Positions 17,870 through 28,692 of a stretch of DNA of 64,000 nt are shown here, in pieces (position 1 is the stretch's first letter; each line of letters opens with the position of its first letter). The stretch spans positions 49,776-113,775 of the forward strand of contig JAUXXH010000029.1 of the NCBI GenBank assembly GCA_030684935.1. The letters are read 5' to 3'. Under the pieces are notes generated by a model. That model did not search any database. It saw only the letters and a program-made list of their open reading frames with translations, and was not told the origin of the DNA. Source of the stretch: Pseudolabrys sp. (GTDB lineage: Bacteria; Pseudomonadota; Alphaproteobacteria; Rhizobiales; Xanthobacteraceae). The position numbers and the translations under genes were made by a program.

Positions 17870-20143
17870 TCGCCAGGCTCCCCGGTCTTCCTCGCGCGGC
17901 GTGGCGTCCCGTGAGACCGGTCGCGCCGATATTGCGGCCGCGTCGCCTGTCTCGAGCGCGCGATGCGCCCAGGGCCGCTCGTAGCCCGGCGGCCTGGCCT
18001 CGATCCGTTCGAAGCGATCGTCGATCCACCGCAAGGCCATCGCGCCTTGGCCGCTGAGGCGTTTGCGGTCGAGCAGGATCGCCGCGCAAGCGCTTTGCGC
18101 CTCGCGGGGGCTGATCACGACCGCGGCGCGGGCGCAGTCCTCGGCGAAGGCTTCAACCGACTGTACATAGGCTGCCAGCCGGCCGTCTTTAAGCCGTCCG
18201 ATGCAGCCAACGGCGTCGCAGCGCACACCGTTGGCCAGCGTGGCGTCCTTCACCGTTCGCTCATCGCCATCGGCGGCGAGCCAGTCCCGGATGGCGAAGC
18301 TGTCGCGGCCGCTCGCCAGCACGCTCAGCCGGCCATCGCTGCCCCGGATCGCCACCGCCGCGCCATCCGCCGCCACGAGCAGATCCGGCCGCGGCGTCGC
18401 CGCCGCCCATAGACAGGCGGCCAGCGCCAGCCCTGCCCCGCTCCAGCGCAGCCGGCTGCGCAATAGGCAGACAATCAGCAGCGCCGCCGTGCCGAGCAGC
18501 AGCGGCCCGGTGCCGAAGGCATGGATGCGGCCGACCGCGCCCGGCAGGCTCGACACCCAAGTGGCCACGCCGATCATCCAGTCGAGGCCGAGGCCCATCA
18601 GCCGCCAGAACGGGGCGTCGAAGCCGAACGGCATGGTCACGGTGCCGAGAATGCCCATCGGCATCACCACGGTCGACACCAGCGGCATCGCCAGCAGATT
18701 TGCGATCACGCCATAGGGCGCCAGCCGGTGAAAGTGATAGGCGGCGTAAAGCGTCGTGGCGAAGCCGGCGACGACCGAGACCAGGATCAGGCCGGCGATC
18801 TCGCGGCCGCCCCATAGCGCGGTGCGCGCACCGAGCGAGCTGTCGCGGTCCGCGGCGCCAAAAATGCTTTTCGGCAGGCCATGCTGATAGGCCGCGACCA
18901 GCGCCAGCGTCGCCGAAAACGACATCTGGAAACTCGGATGCACCAGCGCCTGCGGCGCGATCATGAGCACCGCCAGCGCCGCCAAGGTCAGCGTCCGGAA
19001 CGTGATCGCCGGCCGGTCGGCCATCACGCCGATGAGGACAATCGCCGTCATGATGAAGGAGCGTTGCGTGGCGACCGCCGCGCCCGACAGCACCAGATAG
19101 AACGCCGCCGCCACCAGCGCGCCGGCCGCGGCCCATTTCTTGATCGGCCGCCGGATCGCCAGCGACGGCGACAGCGCCAGCGACGCGCGGATGACGAAGA
19201 ACACGATGCCCGCCACCACCGCCATGTGATAGCCCGAGATCGACAACACATGGCCGAGGCTGGAGATATACATCGCGTCGTTCACCGCCGTGCTGATGGC
19301 GTCGCGTTTGCCGGTGATCAGCGCCGATGCGATGGCGCCGCGGTCGCCGGGGAGCACGGCGCGGATGCGGCTGCTGATGCTTTCGCGAAATCCGTCGATC
19401 GCGGCGGCGTAACGCAGGCCAAGGCCGGGCGCGGCCGGCGGTGCGACGGTCCTGATCTGACCGAGCGCATAACCGGACGCGCCGATGCCCTGGAAATACA
19501 TATCGCGCGCAAAGTCGTAGCCGCCCGGTCGCAGCGGCTGCAGCGGCGGCGACAGATAGGCGCGCAGTTCGACGAAGCTGCCGACCGCGGGCGCCGTGCC
19601 CTTGCGCACCGAGACGCGGACACGCTCAATCTTGTCCGTGGTCCGCGGCGCCTCGAACCGGTGGATGCGCACGACGATGCGGTCGCTGCGCTCGCGCTGC
19701 TCGCGGGCCTCGACAAAGCCGGACAGCGTGGCGTTGGCGGCCACGCGCGTCAGCACCGGATGCGCGACGCGCGCCGCATGCATTGTGGCGACGGCAAAGC
19801 CGCAGGCGATGGCGGCGAGGCCGAGCGCCAGCGGAAATCCGGCCGGCCGCCGCCGCGCCAAGACGGCCAATGCAACGCTGCCGATGGCCAGTCCCGAGGC
19901 GGCCCAAACGGCCGGCTCCCGCTCGGCGGTAAAATAGGCGACGATGCCGAAACCAAAGGCCACCGCCAGCCAAGGCAGCAGCCGCCCCGGCGCCACCTCG
20001 TCCAGCGCCCATGCCGACAGCCGATCGCGCAACCGGCTGGCGCGCGCCGCCACGCCATAGGGCAAGGCCAGTCCGGCGCGCCGCCGCGCGGCGTCCAGCT
20101 CCGCCGCCCAGGCTTTGGCCCGTGACCGACCGCCCTCCGCCAC
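17866..20143 (-). CDS. comEC: ComEC/Rec2 DNA-uptake channel, apparent stop loss by a 1-base insertion
   Basis: An inner-membrane channel thought to carry transforming DNA into the cytoplasm. It has an N-terminal soluble OB-like region (DUF4131) after two helices, then the Competence domain of many helices with [16 protein letters not shown] and [17 protein letters not shown] degenerate beta-lactamase-like tail follows ([21 protein letters not shown]). As sequenced, the frame does not stop at the family's end. It runs on to 16940 as 1067 codons, antisense to all of lexA. Removing one base from the CCCC run at 17880-17883 restores an ending EPGD and TAG at 17868-17866, giving about 758 residues, the usual ComEC length. 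The coordinates here use that corrected end; the uncorrected frame is 16940-20143. Confidence 0.85.
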
Positions 20144-20249
20144 CGCACGCCCCCGACGCCACCTGCACGCCCGCGCGAGCGGCCATGCTACCTCAGCCGC
20201 AGGTTGTGGCTAGGAGAACGGTTGTGAACGGTTTACCTCTCCGCTGTCA

Positions 20250-20282
20250 TGGCCGGCCCGGCCGTGACACTTGACCCGGCCA
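20250..20282. repeat. Short intergenic palindrome
   Basis: TGGCCGG at 20250-20256 pairs with CCGGCCA at 20276-20282, in a context (TCATGGCCGG..CCCGGCCATCCATGAG) that resembles the dispersed intergenic palindromes of this bacterial group. It lies between glnS and comEC. The rest of the 267-base gap shows no gene; a separate 14-base palindrome is at 20308-20321. Confidence 0.45.
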
Positions 20283-20307
20283 TCCATGAGGCCGCGCGTC
20301 ATAGAAA

Positions 20308-20321
20308 GCCTTACGTAAGGC
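20308..20321. other. Perfect 14-base palindrome GCCTTACGTAAGGC
   Basis: A perfect dyad with no loop, in the gap between the glnS end and the comEC start. It is the size of a regulator operator and lies about 165 bases upstream of the comEC start codon. No regulator is identified, and it may be chance. Confidence 0.35.
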
Positions 20322-20410
20322 ATCGGCCCGACGAAAAACATCAGCGAATCAAGTCCGCGCATGACGCAGAGAGTGCGGCGACGTTGGTGTCGGCTGCCCG
20401 AGATAACGCC

Positions 20411-22138
20411 CTACCCGCCCGCCTTGCCCTTCGCCGCATCCTTGGCGACATCCTTCGCGAACGTGTCGCGCAGGCCGATGGTGCGGATGAACACCGGATG
20501 GTCCGGCGTGGAGTCACGGTCGCGGCAGAAATAGCCCTGGCGCTCGAACTGCACCGGCTGTTCGATAGCCACATCCAGCGCCGCCGGCTCCAGCCGCGCA
20601 TCGGCCAGCACCTCGATCGACTCCGGATTGAGATCGGCGGCGAAGTTCTCGGCGCCGCCGGGATCGGGCCGGGCAAACAGCGGGTTGAGCACCCGCACTT
20701 CGGCCGCGACCGAATGCGACACTGAGACCCAGTGGATGGTTGCCTTGACCTTGCGGCCGTCCGGCGCGTTGCCGCCTTTGGTGGCCGGGTCGTAGGTGCA
20801 GCGCAGTTCGACCACCTCGCCGGCGGCGTTCTTCACCACGTCGCGGCAGGTGACGAAATAGGCGTAGCGCAGCCGCACTTCCATACCCGGCGACAGCCGG
20901 AAGAACTTCTTCGGCGGGTTCTCCATGAAGTCGTCCTGCTCGATGAACAGCTCGCGCGAGAACTTGATCTTGCGCGATCCGGCCGCAGCGTCATCCGGGT
21001 GATTGACGGCATCGAGCTCCTCGACCTGTCCCTCCGGGTAATTCTCGATCGTGACTTTCAACGGCTTGAGCACCGCCATGCGCCGCAGCGCGGTCTTGTT
21101 AAGCGCCTCGCGCACCGTGAAGTCGAACATGCCCATGTCGACCACGCTGTTGGCCTTGGCGACGCCGATGCGCTTGACGAAATCGCGGACCGCCTCGGGC
21201 GGCACGCCGCGGCGGCGCAGGCCGGCAATGGTCGGCATGCGCGGGTCGTCCCAGCCGGTGACATGACCGCCGCGCACCAGTTCGGTCAGCACCCGCTTCG
21301 ACAGCAGCGTGTAGGTGAGATTGAGCCGGGCGAATTCGTACTGCCGCGGCCGCGACGGCACATCCAGGTTTTCCAGAAACCAGTCATAGAGCGGCCGGTG
21401 ATCCTCGAACTCCAGCGTGCAGAGCGAATGCGTGACGCCCTCGATCGCATCCGACTGGCCATGGGCGAAATCGTAGCTCGGATAGATCTTCCATGCCGTG
21501 CCGGTGCGCGGATGATGCGCATGCAGGATGCGGTACAGCACCGGATCGCGCAGGTTGATGTTGCCCGACGCCATGTCGATCTTGGCGCGCAGCACCCGCG
21601 CGCCATTGGGATATTCGCCGGCGCGCATGCGGCGAAACAGATCGAGGTTTTCCTCGACCGTGCGGTCCCGGAACGGGCTGTTGCGGCCGGGCTCCGTCAG
21701 CGTGCCGCGGTTGCGGCGGATCTCGTCCTGGCTCTGGTCGTCGACATAGGCCTTTCCGGCGCGGATCAGGTCTTCGGCCCAGCCGTAGAGGCGCTCGAAA
21801 TAGTCCGAGGCAAAGAACAGGTTGCTGCCCCAGTCGAAGCCGAGCCAGCGCACGTCGCGCTGGATGGCGTCGATATATTCCTGCTCTTCCTTGGTCGGAT
21901 TTGTGTCGTCGAGGCGCAGGTTGCACTGGCCGCCGAATTCCTCAGCGATGCCGAAATTCAGGCAGATCGACTTGGCGTGGCCGATATGGAGATAGCCGTT
22001 CGGCTCCGGCGGAAAGCGGGTCACGACCGCCCTGGTCCGCCCGGATTCAAGATCGGCCGCGACGATGTCGCGGATGAAATCCCGGTTGACCGTTTCGCTG
22101 GCCGCCGTATCGCCTGTTGCGCCTTCGCCCGGGAGCAT
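20411..22138 (-). CDS. glnS: Glutaminyl-tRNA synthetase (575 aa)
   Basis: Charges tRNA-Gln directly with glutamine. The class I signature is in [21 protein letters not shown] (HIGH box), with [18 protein letters not shown] and the KMSK-equivalent [12 protein letters not shown]. The C-terminal region is the GlnRS anticodon-binding beta-barrel ([12 protein letters not shown]). The length is that of enterobacterial GlnRS, without a YqeY or Yqey-like extension. The start at 22138 is preceded by AGGAAAAAGC, which decides against an upstream in-frame start at 22213. It is divergent from gltX. Most alphaproteobacteria lack GlnRS and use GluRS plus GatCAB, so this gene may be acquired. Confidence 0.95.
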   Translation of the reverse strand: MLPGEGATGDTAASETVNRDFIRDIVAADLESGRTRAVVTRFPPEPNGYLHIGHAKSICLNFGIAEEFGGQCNLRLDDTNPTKEEQEYIDAIQRDVRWLGFDWGSNLFFASDYFERLYGWAEDLIRAGKAYVDDQSQDEIRRNRGTLTEPGRNSPFRDRTVEENLDLFRRMRAGEYPNGARVLRAKIDMASGNINLRDPVLYRILHAHHPRTGTAWKIYPSYDFAHGQSDAIEGVTHSLCTLEFEDHRPLYDWFLENLDVPSRPRQYEFARLNLTYTLLSKRVLTELVRGGHVTGWDDPRMPTIAGLRRRGVPPEAVRDFVKRIGVAKANSVVDMGMFDFTVREALNKTALRRMAVLKPLKVTIENYPEGQVEELDAVNHPDDAAAGSRKIKFSRELFIEQDDFMENPPKKFFRLSPGMEVRLRYAYFVTCRDVVKNAAGEVVELRCTYDPATKGGNAPDGRKVKATIHWVSVSHSVAAEVRVLNPLFARPDPGGAENFAADLNPESIEVLADARLEPAALDVAIEQPVQFERQGYFCRDRDSTPDHPVFIRTIGLRDTFAKDVAKDAAKGKAGG

Positions 22139-22287
22139 GCTTTTTCCTGCCTCACGTCCAACTGCGGATCCGCCGTCCGGCGGTCTGTTCCGTTTCCCCG
22201 GAGATGGCGGCACTCTGATGGCGCGCGCCCTGCCCCTGTGTCAAATGCAGTGCCAATTTTAACCGTTACTGTGGTACAGCGCCGCCG

Positions 22288-23715
22288 ATGAGCGAACCCG
22301 TCGTTACCCGTTTTGCCCCGTCCCCCACCGGCTTCCTCCATATCGGCGGCGCCCGCACGGCGCTGTTCAACTGGCTCTACGCTCGCAACCGCGGCGGCAA
22401 GATGCTGCTGCGAATCGAGGATACCGACCGCGAACGCTCCACCGGCGCCGCCATCGCCGCCATCATCGACGGCCTGTCCTGGCTCGGGCTGACCTGGGAC
22501 GGCGACATTGTCTACCAGTCGACCCGCGCCGACCGGCACCGCGAGGTCGCCGAACAACTGCTGGCGGCCGGCAAGGCCTATCGCTGCTACGCCTCGCCGG
22601 AGGAACTCACCGCCATGCGCGAGGCGGCGCGCAAGGAAGGCCGCTCCAAGCTCTACGACGGCCGCTGGCGCGACCGCGACCCGTCTGAGGCGCCTCCCGG
22701 CGTCAAGCCGGTGATCCGGCTGAAGGCGCCCCTGACCGGCGAGATCGCGATCGAGGACCAGGTGCAGGGCCGCGTCGCCTGGCAGAACGCCGACCTCGAC
22801 GATCTGGTGCTGCTGCGCTCCGACGGCAACCCGACCTACATGCTGGCGGTCGTGGTCGACGACCACGACATGGGCGTCACCCACATCATCCGCGGCGACG
22901 ACCATCTCACAAATGGCGCCCGGCAGACACACATCTACGAGGCACTCGGCTGGGACGTGCCGGTGATGGCGCATATACCGCTGATCCATGGGCCCGACGG
23001 CTCCAAGCTGTCGAAGCGGCATGGCGCGCTCGGCGTCGACGCCTACCGGGCGATGGGCTACCTGCCGGCGGCCGTGCGCAATTATCTGGTCCGGCTCGGC
23101 TGGGCCCATGGCGACCAGGAGACCTTTTCGACCGCGGAGATGATTGCCGCCTTCGACCTGCCCGCCATCGGCCGCTCGCCGGCGCGGTTCGATTTCGCCA
23201 AGCTGGAAAGTCTCAACGGTCACTACATGCGCGCCAGCGCCGACGCCGACCTGATCGCCGCGCTGGAGCAACTGCTGCCCCACATTGCGGGCGGCCAGGA
23301 GCTTGCCGAAAAGCTGACGCCGGAGTTGCGCGGCAAATTGCTCGCCGCCATGCCGGGGCTGAAGGAGCGCGCCAAGACCCTGATCGAGCTGTTCGAGGCA
23401 TCACGGTTCCTGTGGGCGAGCCGGCCGCTGGACATCAATGCCGCTGCCAAACTGGTTCTGACGCAGGACGCCAAAGCGGTGATCGCGGCGCTGCTGCCGG
23501 CGCTGGAAGGCGTCGCCGACTGGTCGGCCGCCAATGCGGAAGGCGTCGTCCGTGCCTTTGCGGAACAGACCGGTCACAAGCTCGGCGCCGTGGCCCAGCC
23601 GCTGCGGGCGGCGCTGACCGGCCGGACCACCTCGCCGCCAATTTTCGACGTGCTGGCGGTGCTCGGCCGCGACGAGAGCCTCGCCCGTCTCCGCGATCAG
23701 GCCGCGCCGGCCTGA
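22288..23715 (+). CDS. gltX: Glutamyl-tRNA synthetase (475 aa)
   Basis: Class I aminoacyl-tRNA synthetase. The HIGH-type box is in [21 protein letters not shown] at the very N-terminus, the [10 protein letters not shown] segment is [13 protein letters not shown], and the KMSK loop is [11 protein letters not shown] at about 240-250. The C-terminal helical anticodon-binding domain is intact. The start ATG 22288 is unambiguous. gltX lies next to gltA in related genomes, as here, with a 216-base gap that probably holds the gltA promoter. If a GatCAB system is present elsewhere, this enzyme may also charge tRNA-Gln; the divergent glnS suggests a direct route exists. Confidence 0.97.
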   Translation: MSEPVVTRFAPSPTGFLHIGGARTALFNWLYARNRGGKMLLRIEDTDRERSTGAAIAAIIDGLSWLGLTWDGDIVYQSTRADRHREVAEQLLAAGKAYRCYASPEELTAMREAARKEGRSKLYDGRWRDRDPSEAPPGVKPVIRLKAPLTGEIAIEDQVQGRVAWQNADLDDLVLLRSDGNPTYMLAVVVDDHDMGVTHIIRGDDHLTNGARQTHIYEALGWDVPVMAHIPLIHGPDGSKLSKRHGALGVDAYRAMGYLPAAVRNYLVRLGWAHGDQETFSTAEMIAAFDLPAIGRSPARFDFAKLESLNGHYMRASADADLIAALEQLLPHIAGGQELAEKLTPELRGKLLAAMPGLKERAKTLIELFEASRFLWASRPLDINAAAKLVLTQDAKAVIAALLPALEGVADWSAANAEGVVRAFAEQTGHKLGAVAQPLRAALTGRTTSPPIFDVLAVLGRDESLARLRDQAAPA

Positions 23716-23931
23716 TTCCAAAGCGGTTTTGCGCTGTGAAATGGCGCCCCGGACATGCCCCAATCGCGGGCATCGGGACGGCGATCAACCTTGCGGCACG
23801 CCTTCTTGCGGTGCACACTTGGATAAGCTACCCCAAACGCGGCCGGAGCCATACGCCTCGGCGTCATCTTCAGTTCCAGGCCAGACGTTTATTCAAAGCG
23901 CACGCCTCGCTGCCAATTCGAGGGCTCGACC

Positions 23932-25239
<1,308 letters not shown>

Positions 25240-25263
25240 AGCCGGCTCGCTCTGACTGCTTGC

Positions 25264-25293
25264 AAAAGCCCCGGCTTCGGCCGGGGCTTTTTT
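25264..25293 (+). terminator. Intrinsic terminator of gltA
   Basis: Stem GCCCCGGC/GCCGGGGC (25268-25275 with 25280-25287), loop TTCG, preceded by AAAA and followed by six T, 25-30 bases past the gltA stop. The flanking A and T runs make it potentially bidirectional, so it could also end the leftward macB transcript. Confidence 0.92.
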
Positions 25294-25363
25294 GCTCAGA
25301 GGTTTAACAGTCCATGCTTGCCGCCTGACGCCGCACCCTGACCGATTTTCCGGCCGGCTTGCG

Positions 25364-26569
25364 TTACTCGTGCCGCAGCGCCTCGATCGGGTCGAGGCGC
25401 GCGGCGCGCCGCGCCGGGAAATAGCCGAAGACCACGCCGACCAGCGCGGAGAACGCAAAGGCCACCAGGATGATCTGGCCGTCGACGGCGAACGGTACTT
25501 GAAGAGCCCGTGTGGCCGCCAGCGCGAGCCCGAGCCCGAGCAGAATACCGGCGATACCGCCGAACAGCGACAACACCGATGCCTCCACCAAAAACTGCGC
25601 CAGCACCTGCCGCTCCAGCGCGCCGATGGCGAGCCTGATACCGATCTCGCGCGTGCGTTCGGTCACCGACACCAGCATGATATTCATGATGCCGATGCCG
25701 CCAACGAGGAGACTGACCGCCGCCACCGCGCCGAGCAGCGCCGTCAGCATCGCGGTGGTTCCCGCCATCGTGTCGGCGATCTGCTTCATATCGCGCACGG
25801 AAAAATCATCCTCCTTGCCGGGCCCGATGTTGCGGCGCTCGCGCAGCATCCACTCAATGTCGCCCTGCACCTTCTCTGTCGCCACGCCGTCCTTGGCCGA
25901 GACGATCACGCGGCCGATGTCGGTGTTGCCGGCCAGCCGCCGCTGAAATGTGCGCAACGGCATGACAACGATATCGTCCTGGTCGGTGCCAAAGCTCGAC
26001 TGGCCTTTGGGCACGAGCACGCCGATGACTTCGCAAGACACTTTGCTGACCCGGATGTTGCGGCCGAGCGGGTCGGTCGCACCGAACAGTTTGTCACGCA
26101 CGGTTTCGCCGATGATGCAGGCGGCACGACCAGAACGGATTTCTCCGTCGAGGAATGTCCGACCCGATTTCAGGGCCCAGTCCTGGGTGATGAAATAGTC
26201 GTTGTCGGTACCGGTGACGCTGACGTTGCGGCTCTCGGTGCCGTGGACAACGGTAACCGACTTCGTTCCCATTGGCGCAACCGCTTTGACACCGGCGAGT
26301 TGCGTTTTCATCGCGTCGACATCGCGGATGTTGAATGCCTTAGCATCCGCACTGGCGCGGCCCGGGCCGGACTGGCCGGGGCTCACGAACAAGACGTTGG
26401 AGCCCAGCTTGGCGAGGTCGGCCGTGACCTTGGCCGTGGTTCCGTTGCCAATCGTCACCATCGCGATCACGGCACCGACGCCAATGACGATGCCGAGCAC
26501 GGTCAAGAACGAGCGCAGCGGATTGCGCTTGACCGCCTGCAGGGCCAGTTTGACAGCTTCAAAAAGCAT
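25364..26569 (-). CDS. macB: MacB-type ABC transporter permease (401 aa)
   Basis: The membrane part of a mechanotransmission-type ABC exporter. An N-terminal helix (about 17-40, NPLRSFLTVLGIVIGVGAVIA) is followed by a large periplasmic MacB_PCD domain (about 50-270). Three C-terminal helices form the FtsX domain, including GGIGIMNIMLVSVTERTREIG and a final PARRAARLDPIEALRHE. Unlike E. coli MacB, the ATPase is a separate gene. The ATG at 26569 overlaps the ATPase stop (TGATG), so the pair is translationally coupled; a GTG three bases earlier is an alternative start. With the adaptor upstream it should form a tripartite pump for a macrolide-like compound, peptide or lipid. Confidence 0.88.
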   Translation of the reverse strand: MLFEAVKLALQAVKRNPLRSFLTVLGIVIGVGAVIAMVTIGNGTTAKVTADLAKLGSNVLFVSPGQSGPGRASADAKAFNIRDVDAMKTQLAGVKAVAPMGTKSVTVVHGTESRNVSVTGTDNDYFITQDWALKSGRTFLDGEIRSGRAACIIGETVRDKLFGATDPLGRNIRVSKVSCEVIGVLVPKGQSSFGTDQDDIVVMPLRTFQRRLAGNTDIGRVIVSAKDGVATEKVQGDIEWMLRERRNIGPGKEDDFSVRDMKQIADTMAGTTAMLTALLGAVAAVSLLVGGIGIMNIMLVSVTERTREIGIRLAIGALERQVLAQFLVEASVLSLFGGIAGILLGLGLALAATRALQVPFAVDGQIILVAFAFSALVGVVFGYFPARRAARLDPIEALRHE

Positions 26570-27288
26570 CACGCGGCCTGCTGTTGGTTGCGCACGTCGC
26601 TCTCGATCTTGCCGTCCACAAAGCGAATAATGCGGCGCGCGTAGGCGGCGATATCGCTTTCATGCGTCACCATGACAACGGTCATGCCCTGATCGCGATT
26701 GAGGCTCGTCACCAGGTCCATGATCTCGCGGCTGGTCATGGTATCGAGGTTTCCGGTTGGCTCGTCGGCAAGCAGGACCAAAGGGTCGGTGACAATGGCG
26801 CGCGCGATCGCCACGCGCTGCTGCTGGCCGCCGGATAATTCACCGGAAGTGTGGTGCCCGCGGCCGGTCAACCCAACCCGATCGAGTGCGCCCGCGGCAA
26901 GCCGCTGGCGTTCCGCCGCCGGTACGCCACGATAAATCAGCGGCAGTTCGACATTTTCCAGCGCCGTGGTTCTCGCCAGCAGATTGAACCCCTGGAACAC
27001 GAAGCCGAGCAGATGGCGGCGCAGAAGCGCGCGCGCGTTCTGCGGCAGTCGCCCGACCTCGGTGCCCTTGAACAGATAGTCGCCTGATGTCGGCGTATCG
27101 AGACAGCCAAGGATGTTCATGGCGGTCGACTTGCCGGATCCGGACGGGCCCATGATGGCGACGAATTCGCTCTCCTCGATGATCAGGTCGACCTGGCTGA
27201 GCGCGTGCACGGCGGCCTCGCCGCTGCCGTAGACCTTGCTCACGGCGCGGAACTCGAGGAGCGGCGGCTGGCTGTTGGCGGCGGTCAA
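26569..27288 (-). CDS. macB: MacB-type ABC transporter ATPase (239 aa)
   Basis: A nucleotide-binding subunit of the LolD/MacB class. Walker A is GPSGSGKST (about 46-54), the signature [14 protein letters not shown] is at about 149-162, and Walker B with its catalytic Glu is [11 protein letters not shown]. It energises the adjacent permease. The likely start is TTG 27288, because GGGAGAG lies 6-12 bases upstream and there is no ATG before Walker A. It follows the adaptor gene by 13 bases and overlaps the permease start. Confidence 0.9.
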   Translation of the reverse strand: MTAANSQPPLLEFRAVSKVYGSGEAAVHALSQVDLIIEESEFVAIMGPSGSGKSTAMNILGCLDTPTSGDYLFKGTEVGRLPQNARALLRRHLLGFVFQGFNLLARTTALENVELPLIYRGVPAAERQRLAAGALDRVGLTGRGHHTSGELSGGQQQRVAIARAIVTDPLVLLADEPTGNLDTMTSREIMDLVTSLNRDQGMTVVMVTHESDIAAYARRIIRFVDGKIESDVRNQQQAA

Positions 27289-27301
27289 GGAAGCTCTCCC
27301 G

Positions 27302-28606
27302 TCACTTGACGGTGGTCTGGTCGACGATTACCGCCTGCCCGACCGCAAGCTCGCCGCTTTTGACTTCGGTGTGCCGTCCGTCGCTCGCGCCGACGGAGAC
27401 CGTCACCGGCGTGGGCGTGCCGTCACGCAGCAGCCAGACCGTGCGATCCGGCCCCGTGCTCTCACGCGATTTTGGCGCGCGAAAGCCGGGCGGTCCGGGT
27501 AAAATACGCTGCAAAAGGCTCCGGTTATTGCGCGCCGAGGTAGCCGGTGGCGCGTAGCGCAACGCGGCGTTCGAAACCAGGAGTGCATCCGAGACTTCCA
27601 ACACCCTGATCTCTGCCGTCGCCGTCATGCCTGGACGCAGCAGCAATTCTGAGTTGTCGATATTCAATATTGCCTTGTAGGTGACCACGCCCTGGATCGT
27701 TTCCGAGGCGTAGCGGAGCTCGCGGATGGTGGCGGGGAACTTGCGGTCTGGAAACGCATCAACGCCGAAGGTGGCGCTTTGGCCGACATGGACTTTGCCG
27801 ACATCGGCTTCATCGACATCCACCTGCAATTCCATCTGCTTGAGATCCTCGGCGATCGAGAACAGCACCGGTGCCTGCAACGTGGACGCAACGGTCTGGC
27901 CGGGGTCGACGGCGCGCGTCAGTACGACGCCGTTGATGGGCGAACGGATGACGGCCTTCGCCAGATTGGTCGCATTCAGCTCCAGATCAGCCTTGGCAAC
28001 GTCGACATCGGCGTTGGCGCTCCGCAGGGTGGCGAGGGCCCGCTCGTAGGATGCGAGGGCTGTATCGTGCTCGCGAGTCGAGACGGCGTGCGTGCCGAGG
28101 AGTGCCTTGTGGCGCTCGAGATCGCGGGCGGTCTGGCGCACCGTCGCCTCGATCTCCACCACCTTCGCCTCGGCAACGGCGAGCTTGGCGCGCGAGCTGT
28201 TCAGCGTCGCCCTCAATTTGTCGGTGTCGAGCTCGGCCAGCACGTCGCCCGCTTTGACCTCCGAGTTGTAATCGACGAAGACTTTACGCACCGTGCCCGA
28301 CAGTTCGCTCGACACGTCGACTTTGTTGGTGGGCTGCACTGAACCGGTTGCGGTGACGATGACGGTGAGGCTGCCTTGCGTCACCGGCTGGGTGACGTAG
28401 GTCACCGTGCTGGAAGCGCCGCCGAATAGCCAGAGGCCCGCAATTATCAAAAGCCCGACCACAGCGACGCCAATCAAAAGTCGCTTAATCGCAACTCCGA
28501 AAGCTGTGCCCGTACTGGATGCTTCGCCTAATATGGCGTGGATGTCGACGCGCTCTTTCGGATCGATGGGCTTGTTCATGGTCCACGCTTGCTGAGCCCC
28601 ATTCAT
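27302..28606 (-). CDS. macA: MacA-like periplasmic adaptor (membrane fusion protein, 434 aa)
   Basis: A tripartite efflux adaptor. One N-terminal membrane helix (about 43-66, RLLIGVAVVGLLIIAGLWLFG) is followed by a lipoyl half (VDVSSELSGTVRKVFVDYNSEVKAGDVL). A coiled-coil hairpin comes next (about 125-200), then the second lipoyl half (RSPINGVVLTRAVDPGQTV) and beta-barrel and membrane-proximal domains. It connects the MacB permease to an outer-membrane TolC-type channel not present here. First gene of the adaptor-ATPase-permease operon. ATG 28606 is used; ATG 28579 (MNKPIDPKE) is also possible. Confidence 0.88.
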   Translation of the reverse strand: MNGAQQAWTMNKPIDPKERVDIHAILGEASSTGTAFGVAIKRLLIGVAVVGLLIIAGLWLFGGASSTVTYVTQPVTQGSLTVIVTATGSVQPTNKVDVSSELSGTVRKVFVDYNSEVKAGDVLAELDTDKLRATLNSSRAKLAVAEAKVVEIEATVRQTARDLERHKALLGTHAVSTREHDTALASYERALATLRSANADVDVAKADLELNATNLAKAVIRSPINGVVLTRAVDPGQTVASTLQAPVLFSIAEDLKQMELQVDVDEADVGKVHVGQSATFGVDAFPDRKFPATIRELRYASETIQGVVTYKAILNIDNSELLLRPGMTATAEIRVLEVSDALLVSNAALRYAPPATSARNNRSLLQRILPGPPGFRAPKSRESTGPDRTVWLLRDGTPTPVTVSVGASDGRHTEVKSGELAVGQAVIVDQTTVK

Positions 28607-28692
28607 CTTTAGGGACTGGGGGCAAACGCAGGTTGATAAATATCAAAGAAATCTCTACGGCGGCAGGCCTGTAGCCCGGCCAGACCTTTGGA

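Noticed and set aside
20216..20229. GAAC-N6-GAAC before comEC as an SOS box
   Set aside because: The spacing is six, not the required seven bases.
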